From contig NC_054704.1 in NCBI RefSeq assembly GCF_016097555.1, positions 79,920,391-79,984,390 on the forward strand: 64,000 nucleotides of DNA. Reading direction: 5' to 3'. Origin of the DNA: Gigantopelta aegis. Taxonomy: Eukaryota; Mollusca; Gastropoda; Neomphalida; Peltospiridae. Made by a program: the position numbers and the translations under genes. The stretch's first letter is position 1. Every line of letters starts with the position of its first letter. The notes beneath the pieces are model-generated. The model had not been told where the DNA came from. It did no database searches and saw only the letters and a list, made by a program, of their open reading frames with translations. Shown here piece after piece: positions 1-12,309 of this stretch.

Positions 1-39
1 AAACATTTAGTTATTGTGTCTTGATGAAACTCACTACAT

Positions 40-150
40 TTTTCCATTAAGGTCAGGTCATAGGTCATTCAGAACAAGCTGTTGTAGTGCACGCCTGTCA
101 TGGGTGTACGTATGTCAGCCCATGCCGGCTCGTTCGTCCAGGACAGGATT
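40..150 (-). repeat. Fragment of an interspersed repeat shared with 57025-57120
   Basis: Reverse-strand sequence containing 'aagctgttgtagtgcacgcc' and 'tgtcatgggtgt' matches the complement of 57045-57115. The family is not recognised further. Confidence 0.5.
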
Positions 151-260
151 TTTCCACTAGCAGCAATGGATCTTTTATATGCACTTTAACACAGAGAGGA
201 CAGGATGCTCAAACTAAAGATTACTTATTTCACAATTCTTTCAGACATACTTTATAATTT

Positions 261-638
261 GCCGTCGTGGTTAGGCCATCGGTCTACAGGCTGGTAGGTA
301 CTGGGTTCGGATCCCAGTCGTGACATGGGATTTTTAATCCAGATACCAACTCTAAACCCTGAGTGAGTGCTCTGCAGGGCTCAATTGGTAGGTGTAAACC
401 ACTTGCACCGACCAGTGATCCATAACTGGTTCAACAAAAGCCATGGTTTGTGCTATCCTGCCTGTGGGAAGAGCAAATAAAAGATCCCTTGCTGCCTGTC
501 ATAAAAGAGTAGCCTGTATGGCGACAGCAGGTTTCCTCTAAAAAACAGTCATAATGACCATATGTTTGACGTCCAATAGCCGATGATAAGATAAAAAATC
601 AATGTGCTCTAGTGGTGTCGTTAAATAAAACAAACTTT
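261..638 (+). mobile_element. SINE, head A with tail 2
   Basis: tRNA-like head with a Pol III B box (GGTTCGGATCC near 305) and an A-box-like ttaggccatcgg. The body contains 'aaaagatcccttgctgcc', and the tail 'ctctagtggtgtcgttaaat' ends in aaacaaacttttt. The likely target duplication is tataatttg on each side (253-261 and about 649-657). The 5' end is slightly short. Confidence 0.85.
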
Positions 639-920
639 TTTTTTAAAATATAATTTGCATGAAATGGTGGTAGGGGGGGGGGGGGGGCTGAAAACAATTT
701 TAAACATTTTAACAATAAAAACGATCACAAGGAGACAGTCTCAGGCAGATGATTAATGAAATTCTGGACTCGGACTTAAGAATTTGGGCTACCAACGGCA
801 ATTTTGAGCCTGCTTATGGCATGCATACTGTTTGTTTTGGGGGTTTTTGTTCACTCATTTGCAGCAAATCAACAGGACTGACATGTTATTTTGCTATATA
901 TATTCGAAAAGCACAGATGT

Positions 921-1128
921 TATTTCATTTCATTTCAACTTATTTTCGTGCTTATATCCAGTTAAAGATTCAAGCACGCTCTCTTGGGCACACACCTCAG
1001 AAATCTGAGGACAGTGGGTTAGTTCTTAGTTGGTTAGTGAGAGAGAAGAGTAAGAGCCCTTAAGAACTAGCTCTGGGTTGGAGCCGGTACCGGGCTGCGA
1101 ACCCTGTCCCTACCAGACTAGTCTGATG
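921..1128 (-). mobile_element. SINE family C fragment, reverse
   Basis: The complement reads a tRNA-like head (ggctggtaggtacagggttc type) through 'gtgtgtgcccaggacagcat' type sequence to 'aagcacgaaaataagttgaa'. Other copies are at 21605, 24722, 27540, 42797, 44143, 49122 and 60016. The reading frame at 749-1063 is partly this SINE. Confidence 0.75.
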
Positions 1129-2425
1129 GCCGGTACAGATATAATACGAGCAGATAATTTAATGGTGTAGTGTAACTCTTGTTTCGAGTTATCTGCCCTT
1201 AATAGAACCTTGTATGGGGTAGGTCTAAAATTAAGGTCATTATTCATGGGTGGAAAAACCAACTTTCCGATTTGTTTTGATTTAACAAGAATGTGTCTGC
1301 TTTCTCCGGCATGACTTTCTTAATTAGTATTACTATTCTGTGCGTCTTGTTGCAGAACATAATCAGAAACACTGTTCGTAAGTATATGTATAATGTATGT
1401 AACCAGATGTCCAGTATAATTAGAGTATATACTATAGGCTACGTTATTCGCACCCTGTAATCTGTTGAATCGCGGTATCTTTTTTTTCGCGCCATTTGGG
1501 ATCCCCACCCTTCCCTCTTTAAAAAAAAAAAATAATAATAATACATGCCATGTTCAAAATTAATTTTTCTACACAACCAAAATAGAGAGCAAAAACATAT
1601 CAACCAGATAGGCCTACATGTACATGAAGCACATTGTCACGGATTTTATTTCCCTAAAAATTATTATAAATGACAATTACATTCATTTGGAAAACCCAGA
1701 CCTCACAACCTTGGCTTGAGGCACTGGAAACCTGGACAATGAGGCCTGAAAACCTGGAGATTTCAGTAAAAACCTGGAAATTTACCTATTCATACATAAT
1801 CAAGTGCTAAGCAAAATAAAGTGGTTGTTCTGTTGTGTAGAAAACAATATTTGTACTATTTCTAGTATTTGACAGGTGGCGTCAGGGAATTTTCACTTCT
1901 ACGTCATGCATGTAAACTCTCAACGAGAATGCAAGAGACTGGTAGCGATAACCTTATTTGGCATTGATCTTCTAAATATGAATTGTTGTGTCCAGTACTC
2001 TCACTTTGTTTGTTATTTCTGGCCGGATTGGCTGAGAACTCGGTTGAGCAAGAACAGAAATTGTTTTAACTACAATGGATCTTTATCGCAAGAGAAAAAA
2101 ACCCGTGAGATTTTCGCTGCTTACCGTGAGACCGTGAGATTTTGTGGAAAACCGTGAGACTTGAGAGGTCTGAAAACCAAACCACAATATTGTATACCCC
2201 AAAATTATTTAATTTAACCACAATGGAGGGAAATCCATGTGCATGTCAATCCATGTTAAAATTCCCAAGCCATATGGCCCATAGTAATACATGTTTAAAT
2301 ATGTAATTTTCTATGACGTAGGCCTAATGTCAACCCATGCAATTAAGAAAATGTCCACGGCAAAACAAACATGTCATTAAAAAAAAATATGAATATAGTC
2401 CAAGGCAAAAACGTGCCATGGAGAA

Positions 2426-2769
2426 TTAAAAACTCCACGGTAGTTCCTTGGTGCATGGTCCTAATAATTTAAAACTCCACGGTAGTTCCTTGGTGCATGG
2501 TCCTAATAATTAAAAACTCCACGGTAGTTCCTTGGTGCATGGTCCTAATAATTAAAAACTCCACGGTAGTTCCTTGGTGCATGGTCCTAATAATTAAAAA
2601 CTCCACGGTAGTTCCTTGGTGCATGGTCCTAATAATTAAAAACTCCACGGTAGTTCCTTGGTGCATGGTCCTAATAATTAAAAACTCCACGGTAGTTCCT
2701 TGGTGCATGGTCCTAATAATTAAAAACTCCACGGTAGTTCCTTGGTGCATGGTCCTAATAATTTAAAAT
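2426..2769. repeat. 42-base minisatellite, about eight copies
   Basis: The unit contains actccacggtagttccttgg followed by tgcatggtcctaataatt. Copies start at 2432 and every 42 bases to 2726 and are almost identical. Because 42 is a multiple of three, both strands stay open, creating spurious repeat proteins. Confidence 0.97.
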
Positions 2770-3711
2770 CTTTCTTCGGTTTGTATAATTCTAACCAATC
2801 GTGTAATTGAAAGTTGACCGGTGGGTAAAAACCGATTGTAACCAATGATGAATGATGAAATTCCAACCAATGATGAATGCTAATGCTATGGAGAGAGAAA
2901 AAATATGTGCATTCCACACTCTCAGGGTTTTAGATTGTATTAAAGTCAAGGCGATAAACGTTGTGTCCAAAATACATATGTTCAAAATAATCACGCCCAA
3001 ATGAAGTACAAACATGCTGATCTGAAAATGTTTTAACTCAAAACCACTGAAATGTTAAGTTTAATTACATTAAAAGAACTTGAAATACATTGCTGAATAT
3101 TGACCTCTCTACAGGGTGTATATAACCAAATAAATTCCCATAGACGACAATAGTAACGTATGTGGCTAAAACTCCTACCTGCAGCATATCAATCGACATT
3201 TAACGCCACAGATTTAAAAACTACCACCCCTCAACTTTAAATTTAGGGGTCAAACTGCTCATTTTTGAGAACGGGTAGCGTCTATGACTACCCTAGTTCC
3301 ACACAAAATTCGAGTACTTTTTTTTTAGTTACCCCATACATGTTTCAAGCATAAGGCTACTTGACACAGTGGTACTAGATGAAATAAAATTGAATATATT
3401 TTTTTTTACAACCAACACACTCACATTTATCATCAATCACAGGACTTGTGGTGTTGACTTCTCTATCAAAAGTTGGGTGCATCTCGAACTTTGTTATTTG
3501 GTTTAGTACTACCTACAGCAGCTGTTAGTGACAGTATTGACCTAAAAATACCCTTCCTGCACTCAGAAAAGACAAACATCTTCACTGTGGCTGAATTAGT
3601 GATATCTAAAGCTCTGCACTCTTCTTTAACGATTCCTCGCAATTTTGTTTGTTAAAACAATTTTCAGTTGTTTTACTCGATTGTTTCATGTTTGACTCAT
3701 TATGTTTTTAG

Positions 3712-6700
3712 ATGCAGACACTTTATACACAGGAGAAGTTCAGTGGTCCGTGGCAGAAAATGTCCATCCATACAGTGAATACAAAGATGTTTCCTTGTTG
3801 TCCGTGTACGTTCCACCCAATACTGAGCGGCTTCTGCTGCTGTTCCGAGGGGCCTCAGACCCAACAAGCTGTGGGCTGAAGAATATTACAGTGTAAGTTA
3901 CTGGTATGCACTTAACACAGATAAGGCATAACATAATTAAGGTGTCTTCCCCTCGTCATTTCTTAACAGTATTTATCTGTGTATCAGCAAATGTATTAGT
4001 TATAGTGTAAACATTTATATGTAATTATGTACATTTGCGACAGGATCTTGCTCAGTCAGTTGAATGCTTGTTTGAGGTGCTACGGTCGTAGAAATAAGTC
4101 CCCTCCATAAACTTGTTCTTTCTTTCTTTCTTTTATTCTTTTTACGTTCCCCTATACCCCTATGGTTTCGGGAATGTCCCTCCAGAGTCAAACCACTGGA
4201 CTTGTTCACTGATTCATCAAAGGCTGTCATATGTGCTGTCCTGTCTGTGGGAAAGTGCATATAAAAATCACTTGCTTCTGATGGAAAAATGTAGTGAGTT
4301 TCCTCACAGACTGCTTGTCAGAAATTATTAATAAGGAAGGAATGTTTTATTTAACGATGCACTCAACACATTTTATTTACGGTTATATACAAGACCTAGT
4401 GTACATGAAGATTACTAATTTTTGCTATTTTCCTCTACTAAAAGTGTCAATTAAAAATGTGTTTTTGTATGGGAAATATTTATTGATAGTTTTGTCTGGT
4501 CTTTACAGAGTGAAAAGGGGCAATATATACACTTCTTTTCCATCGTGTTAAATTTGGCATTTAGCTCACCATTAAAGTTTCTCATTCCAATTCAGGCAGG
4601 GGCCCAAGGGATCCGTGCCTCCCTATTTTTGGTAAAACTATATTACAGAATACACAAAACAAATTCAAACTTATCCCGTCTACCTGTCAAGGACCTTTAA
4701 ATTCTATTTTAAAAAACCCCAACAAATTCTATTTTCAAAAAGAACAACAGGTTTTGGGTCCCCTCTATTTTAAAATCCTGGATCCGCACCTGCCATTTCT
4801 CACAAACTATTCATGTACGTCCTACATCAATGAAACTGTTTATAGTTACATCTATGAATGTTCATCTACATGTAAATGCACATTTAATTTTTTGTTTTAC
4901 TTATTAGATTAAAACTTTATTAATTTGTCTTTTTAAGTTTATTGTATGGTGTTTTTATATCAATTTAGATGAATATGTGTGGATGCAACTGTCGACTACA
5001 CTGAATAGTTTATGGTAGGTGAAACATTTAATCCCCCCTCCCCCAATGTACAATTTGTATACTTGTGACAGTGTTGATAATTGTGCTCAGTCACTTTGCT
5101 AAATTAATTTTTTGTTTCTATCTATTATTATTATGCAGTTATGTTCAACATGGCGGTTTTCCTGTTATAAACCCATACAATGAAAGCTTTCCAGATGACT
5201 TCCACCTCAAAAGATCATCTCTTAAACAGTTTGATGTCCCGTCAGATAATGTCACAATACGAGGGGTGATTGCCGGTCCACAGCCAGGGACGTGGTATGC
5301 TGCAGGGTTCATGCGCAAATTTGGGAATACACACCTATCACAAAAGGTAAATTATACAACACAGATCAGTGTTCTCGCTGGGTGAAAATTAAAGGAGGGT
5401 GGCCACGCGGCACCACTCCCTTAAAAAAAAAAAAAAACGGAAAAGCCAAAAAAAAGGGGAAGTAGCTTGGTTACCATATTGTTGTGTGTTGGTTGACCCA
5501 AGTGTGTCATAATGATTTCACTTGCACAATGAATGACATAATTTTGTGAAGTGATACAATAATCCTAACAATCGTTTCATAACATCAGTACGACACAAGC
5601 TCGTATAATAATCTCTATATAATACCCTTTTTTTCTGTGTTATTTACTACAGGGTTTTTCCAAGCAGTGTGCATACGCTCTGACTGTGGTGGCGGTGAAC
5701 CAGGTGGTGGATGAAGTGTGGGATCTCGCCATTGAGGACAGCCAGACCGTCTATCTCGGGACTAACACTGAACGTCTGTTTAGGTACCTTTCCGTACAAT
5801 TAATGTTGAGTTGGTGCATAGCAGAGAACATGTGTTAAAATTTGACATGAGTGAACAGTTTTTATGAGTTTCATAAAAATGGTATGACAGGCAAGCTCGT
5901 TTAGTATTTTATTTATTACAAACCAACTGCAAACAAGCCGCAACACAAAAGTAAACAGATGTCGAGACCTACCACATATTATTGTTCTACTAATTGGGTC
6001 AGCCGCCAATATTACACTAGTTAGATATTGAGTGATTGTTATGACATGAGCAATATCTTGCACTGATGTGTAATAAAACCAATTACCTCGCAATTTTCAG
6101 ATGCTTGACAATCATTGTTCTCCCAACAGATTTCAAGTGCCAGACGATGTTGTTACCTATGACTTCACTGTGGACAAGTGTGTGGTACACACTGTAAACA
6201 AGACGACGGTTCTCTCCCCGTGTCCTCTGTACCTGACACTGTCCGAGGGATCTCTGCAGTCTGAGGGCTCGTACCATCTCAACTGCTCGGAACACAATAT
6301 TACAACCTGTCATCTCGAGGTCGGGTCTCCGCCGATTGGAAAGTGGTCCTTTCTCAAACTTGTCAGAGATCTGCACGTTGAAAATCTGCAGGAATTTTCT
6401 TTCAGAATCAAGTTTACTTCTTACGGTAGAGTATGATTTATGTTGTTTGAATTAAAGTGTTCTTATTCTGTACTTTTTGTAAACAATATTTATTCATATA
6501 AATGAAGTGGATTGGCAAACATTGGTAAATGTATATAAATGCCTCACCATAAGATGATATTACATACTGGATAAATTTAAATTCTGTACTGCTAGTTTGT
6601 GTGAGAAATGAAATGATGATTGTTGCTAAACCTGTAGAGTAAAATATTTTCTAGCTATGGAAACAAAATAGATACTAATATACATAAAACAGACCCCACA

Positions 6701-9700
6701 AAAACACAAACATATACTTTAGATACATACATGTGTAATACGGTATACAAACCACATATACTCAATATACAATATATATAGGATATTGAGAACAACATAA
6801 TCCTGTGTGAATAAATCCTCTTAAAGGGAGAGTAAACTCTAACATGAGCCTTATGGTGTTGGAAAGCTGCATACCCGGACCACCAACACATACTGACACT
6901 TTAACAAATGAAAAATGCATAATTTTAGAGTTAATAAAAAACCATGATTATTCCTGCTAAATGGGGGCAGCCATTTTCTTTACTTTTTGAGGTGTCCAGT
7001 ACTCTATAACTTGGGGCAAAGTGACGTCGGCTCCAACCAACTCCTGTATGCACAGTGTAAACAAAAGCAGTAATTTGCGAAAAGGCGCTTCTCTTTGATC
7101 AACCAGACTTGTAAAACAACATAAATGACGTGATAATATAATAAACTATTTACCTAAATATATTTCAAGTTGCATTAATGGAACTAAATGGGGTTATAGT
7201 ATTTTTCTCTGTTAAATAATCCAAATGTACACTATTAGGCCTATTGGCATGCTACATTACGTTGGAGTGATAATTTTCTTTTCTTTAGGACTACGTAATT
7301 GGTCATTTCTGTGATTTTAGATGAGAAAGTCTACTTAATCAATAGTTTTACAGAACTATTTACAGTAATAAACCATGAAACGCTACCATGATATGATCAT
7401 TTGTTTACACTCTTTGACAAATATCACCTTTTAAATGTTACACTTTTTGTATATGTGTACATTATTCATTTTGTAAAATTTTATAATTATTGTTCTTTCT
7501 TTTTTTTCCTTTTCTTCTGACACCACCCCCACCCCCCCACCCCCCGGTAACCTTGTGATGACATAACATGGGACCGATTGACAATTTAATTTTTCCTCAC
7601 CCCTGATACATATAGGAGTTAAAAGGTATAACGTATGTTCGGTTTTTTTTATCATTCCATTAGGCTAAATGTACACAATTGGATTTTCTTTTTGCCCGAC
7701 CGGCCTTGGTGGCGTCGTGGCAGGCCATCGGTCTACAGGCTGGTAGGTACTGGGTTCGGATCCCAGTCGAGGCATGGGTTTTTTAATCCAGATACCGACT
7801 CCAAACCCTGAGTGAGTGCTCCGCAAGGCTCAATGGGTAGGTGTAAACCACTTGCACCGACCAGTGATCCATAACTGGTTCAACAAAGGCCATGGTTTGT
7901 GCTATCCTGCCTGTGGGAAGCGCAAATAAAAGATCCCTTGCTGCTAATCGGAAGAGTAGCCCATGTAATGGCGACAGCGGGTTTCCTCTCAAAATCTGTG
8001 GTCCTTAACCATATGTCTGACGCCATATAACCGTAAATAAAATGTGTTTAGTGCGTCGTTAAATAAAACACTTCTTTCTTTCTTTTTGCCGATGTGATCA
8101 AATGTTTTTTCTTTTCTTCATGCTTTGATGTTTATTTTTTCATTTATGTTTCAAGATAAAAACATACAAATGGCGAAACGCCACCATGACAATCATTTGT
8201 TTTACATTCTTTGGCAAATATCAACTTTTAAATGTTAGTTTATGCATACATGTATATTATTTATTTTTGTAAATTTTATTCCTTTTTTTCTTTCTTTCTT
8301 TTCTCCCCCCTTAGTGATGACGTCACATGGGACCGATTGACAATTTTATTTTCCCCCACCCCTGATATATATTGAATATTACCCTAGTAATATTCTTTGG
8401 AATTGGATAATTGCACCTTTTTCAATTGCTTTAAAAAAAAAGCATGCTCACCCTAAGTAATAATAAGTACCTCCTCTTGCAGAATGTGATAAGCCTGAAC
8501 TACTGACACACATTGAGTTCAACAACTCGACACATCTGAACTTGACGGCGTACACTTCAAATACGCACAACACGGCAGCGTGTATCATTGCTTCTGCTCT
8601 TGGCAAGTTCACCTTTGAAAGCATCTTGTTCACATCTGCATTCCTCTTTCACAACTTTGACCTTCGTCCGAGCCCGGAGAACGAGCTGTTTGTGCCGGAT
8701 GAATTCACCATGACGACCAGCTTCAGAATCATGAATGCGGAAGATACTGGCGGAACTTTAGAGCTTGGTCTGACATTTCTTGATGTTGGCATGGTAACTC
8801 TTTTCTTCTTTGTTTTAACATGTATCAAGATAAGCATCTATGGATGTCACTAAATATCAGTGCATTTCAAAAGAAAAAGTAAATAGTGTTCAATGATACC
8901 TCAGCACTTTACTCATTTAAAAAGTTATGGTCAGTATTGAAGAAGTTAGCCTAAACACATCAGTTACAGGAAAGGTGGGATGTCTCCCAGTGGTAAAGTG
9001 CTCATCTGATGTGCAATCAGTGTAGGATCAATCCCCATCAGTGGCACTTTGGAATATTTCTCGGCCAGTACACCATAGCTGGTATATTAAAGGCTATGGT
9101 ATGTCCTATCCTGTCTGTGGGATGGTGTATATAAAAGATTCCTTGCTACATATGGAAAAAATATGGCAGGTTTTCCTCTCTAAGAATGTTTGAAATCCAA
9201 TAGCAGATTATTAATAAATCAATGTGCTCTAGTGGTGTTGTTAAACAAAACAAACTTTAAAATTGAGGAACTTAGCCTGTTAAATACAACAGTTACCTAG
9301 TCTAACAGAACAACTGTAGATTCTTTCTGCTGAAGTTTGGTGGTCGTTTATTTGAAACCAGGGCCCTGTTTTACGAAGCGATCTTAGCACTAAGATCACC
9401 TAAAATGCATGATATCGCTGTGCACTTAAGGTGATCGTAGCGCTAAGATCACTTTGTAAAACGGAGCCCTTGTTTATAGTTTCAGGGAACAGCTGTTTGG
9501 ATGTGTCTGATGAAGGATCGTATTCCCTACAAAGCGTTTCTTAAGACCTGCACTAATGGCGTCCTGCTAAAAGTTAACAGTAGCGACAATCAGACCGATG
9601 TTGCCTACATCCCGTATCCCGAGGCTGGAGTGTGGTACATAGCGTTCAAGAGTGTGTGCTTCAATCCTAAACACATTGAGTAAGTACACACGTCTCAAAA

Positions 9701-10882
9701 TAAACATCTGTTCAGAAATGATTTTGGGTTTTTTTGGGGGGGGGGGGGGGTGTTTGGAAATGATCTTTCCATAAACATCATGTGAAACTCGGAAACTTTC
9801 AGATTTATAAAGTTTTTGTGCATTTTTAGAGAGTTGAAGTAAAATATTTGTGATTTATTATAATTCTTAAAGAATTGATCATAGTTAACTACAAGGACAT
9901 ATTTTTTTGTTTAGGGTTTTTTTTTTGGTGTGGTGGGGGGAGACTCATTACCATGTCCCTTCCTTTTTCCATACCATGTGCAATTTTGACTACTGTAAGT
10001 AAGGCCCAAAAAAAATTGTTGGTTTCTGGTAAGACCTACCGGGTAAGTTCCAGAATTGATGCAGTGATGTGGGGGTTTTTTCTTTCTTTTTTTAAAGCAT
10101 GGTTTGCCCAAAAAAGGTGGATATATTTGATACCAGAATAAGGCGCATATTTAAATTGAATTCAGAATGCACACCCTAGTTCATGCGTGATGGCATTTTG
10201 ACTTAAAATGCGGTTTTACGTCACAGCAAGAAATGTCCGGCAAAAATTGACGTCATATCATGGGAATTAATTTTTTTTAATGTTGACGCGTAAGGGTCAA
10301 AATCGACGTGCGTGCTGATTAGAGACCAAAGATTTATTTTATTTGGCCTAATAGCCAGATGATATATAGATTGCATATTTTAATATTTTAGTCTTCAGAT
10401 CAGAGTTGGGAGTTAGTCGCACTGTTTACACAAAACATGGCCATTCACTGCAAAGAACCATATCCATATAATACTTCTTAAAATATATTTAACCTAATAA
10501 GATTTTTTAAATTTTAGTTTTTATGACATGTATTTAGAATCACTATTAAATATGTTATTAACTATTAAGAAAAGTTAGTAATCATAATTTTTTTAAATTT
10601 AGGAATGTTGAAAACTGTAACAAGACCCCTGCTGTACGTTTTTCTGTGACGTTGGCTCCATGTTTCCGTAAATGTGGATCGTATGGAAAGTGTTCCCAGT
10701 TCATCAGTGGTATTTACGTATTTACCACCTGTGAATGTTATGCTGGTGAGATTTATTACTTTTATTACTATCATTTTACAGCAGGTCAGTAAGAACATTA
10801 TGTGAGATGGGGAGAGGGAGGCATTTGTTTTTTAATAAAACATAAATAAATAAATGTTTTGGTCCTCAAGTGAGGAATACAG

Positions 10883-10921
<39 letters not shown>

Positions 10922-12270
10922 AGCACTACTGATTTTTATTTTCCTATAAAGGTGCATTATCACATATATAATCATCATATTTGCTATGTATTATATAAAA
11001 ATATATGCTAGAATATTTAATATTAAAAACATTTCTTGAAAAGAAAGTTTGATTTAGCTTAACAAATTTTTTAAAAATTCAGTTCTGGTAACAATTATTC
11101 CTGTCATGCTTTTTTTATCTTCCTTTTTTTAATGCAGAAAAAAATGTAAAATATATCTTTAAACAACATTTTAATGTGATGAATGGATGCAGTAGAACAA
11201 ATATTTTAGAGGGTTATCCCAGTGATTAATAACCAATGTGACTGTTGTTTTTTTCTGACAGGTTGGCGAGGTTATGGCTGCACAGATGGTTCACAAGCCA
11301 ATTCATTGACAATCGAATTGCTGTCTACTCTGTTGCTGACGTTCAGTAATCTGTTTTTCATCCCAGGAATTTATCTGGCTGTTCGGCGGCACTTTTATGT
11401 GGAGGCGGTGGCCTTCCTATTCAATATGTTCTTCTCTACAGTAAGTATTTCATGGTAGAACATTGGTTGACAGCAATATGTGTATAAAGCTTGGATTCCA
11501 TTAAAGCGTTTGCATTGCGTTTTTTTCAAACTACGATTCCATTAATGTGTTTGCCTTGCGTTTGCAGTATGTGTTTGAGATACAAAAACCCTGATAATCC
11601 TGTTTCAATAATATCCAATGGCAGTAGGGTATTCTGTCTTTACCGCCGCTGGAATAGGACAGGAAATATGGCCCACAGTGCATCAAAGATAAAAAGATAT
11701 TACATGAACAGGATTATTTGCATCCCTGTATGAGGACAATGTAGCATCATAAAGATAGTCATGTTGCCTCACAAGTTCAATTAGTTTTTCTGTTTCGGTG
11801 ACAGAAATTTTGTTTTGTTCCTCGGGGCATTTTGCTAAAACCAAAACACATGTAGGAAACAAGGGAATACCCAAGAAATACCCTCTTCCTGACGTCACTT
11901 CTTCCGTCCATTAAAATGCGTTTGCGTTCTCAATCGCTACATGGACCAATTGAAAAGTAACGCAATCACATAATGCAAACGCAATGCTACCGCAAACACA
12001 TTAATGGAAACAATCATACATATTTCAACCTGTTCTAATTTTAACACAAATGCCAACACATATTGCAAACGCATTAATGGAATCATAGCTTAACACAATT
12101 AATCAGCTAGCTAAAGACAACCTATGTCACAATTGTTGCTAATACACAGAGTTTGACAGTTTTATTAGCCCGACACCCAAGGACTGTGCTTGTTAACATC
12201 GGGCTAGTGACAAATGCAAATCCAATAGTCTCGTGGGCTAGTTGCTTTTTAAAAAAATTGAAATAAAAAA

Positions 12271-12309
<39 letters not shown>

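Larger units (their letters stand above)
1..3711. other. Repeat-rich stretch upstream of the first PGAP6 exon
   Basis: It holds SINE pieces, a 42-base minisatellite (2426-2769), an A/T-rich remainder and no convincing exon. The missing PGAP6 signal-peptide exon was looked for here and not found. Confidence 0.7.

Noticed and set aside
280-320. tRNA-like A and B boxes
   Set aside because: They are SINE heads (also 7720, 18950, 42820) and do not fold as a full tRNA with anticodon stem, so not tRNA genes.
749-1063. 104-residue forward frame
   Set aside because: Its second half is reverse SINE C; no coding signature.
2469-2766. Repeat proteins on both strands
   Set aside because: They exist only because the minisatellite unit is 42 bases long; no gene context.
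3473-3655. Open frame with a signal-peptide-like stretch (TLLFGLVLPTAAV) just before the first PGAP6 exon
   Set aside because: No ATG and no acceptor precede it, a stop lies at 3455, and no phase-1 donor ends it properly. Its position is tempting but the gene structure does not fit.
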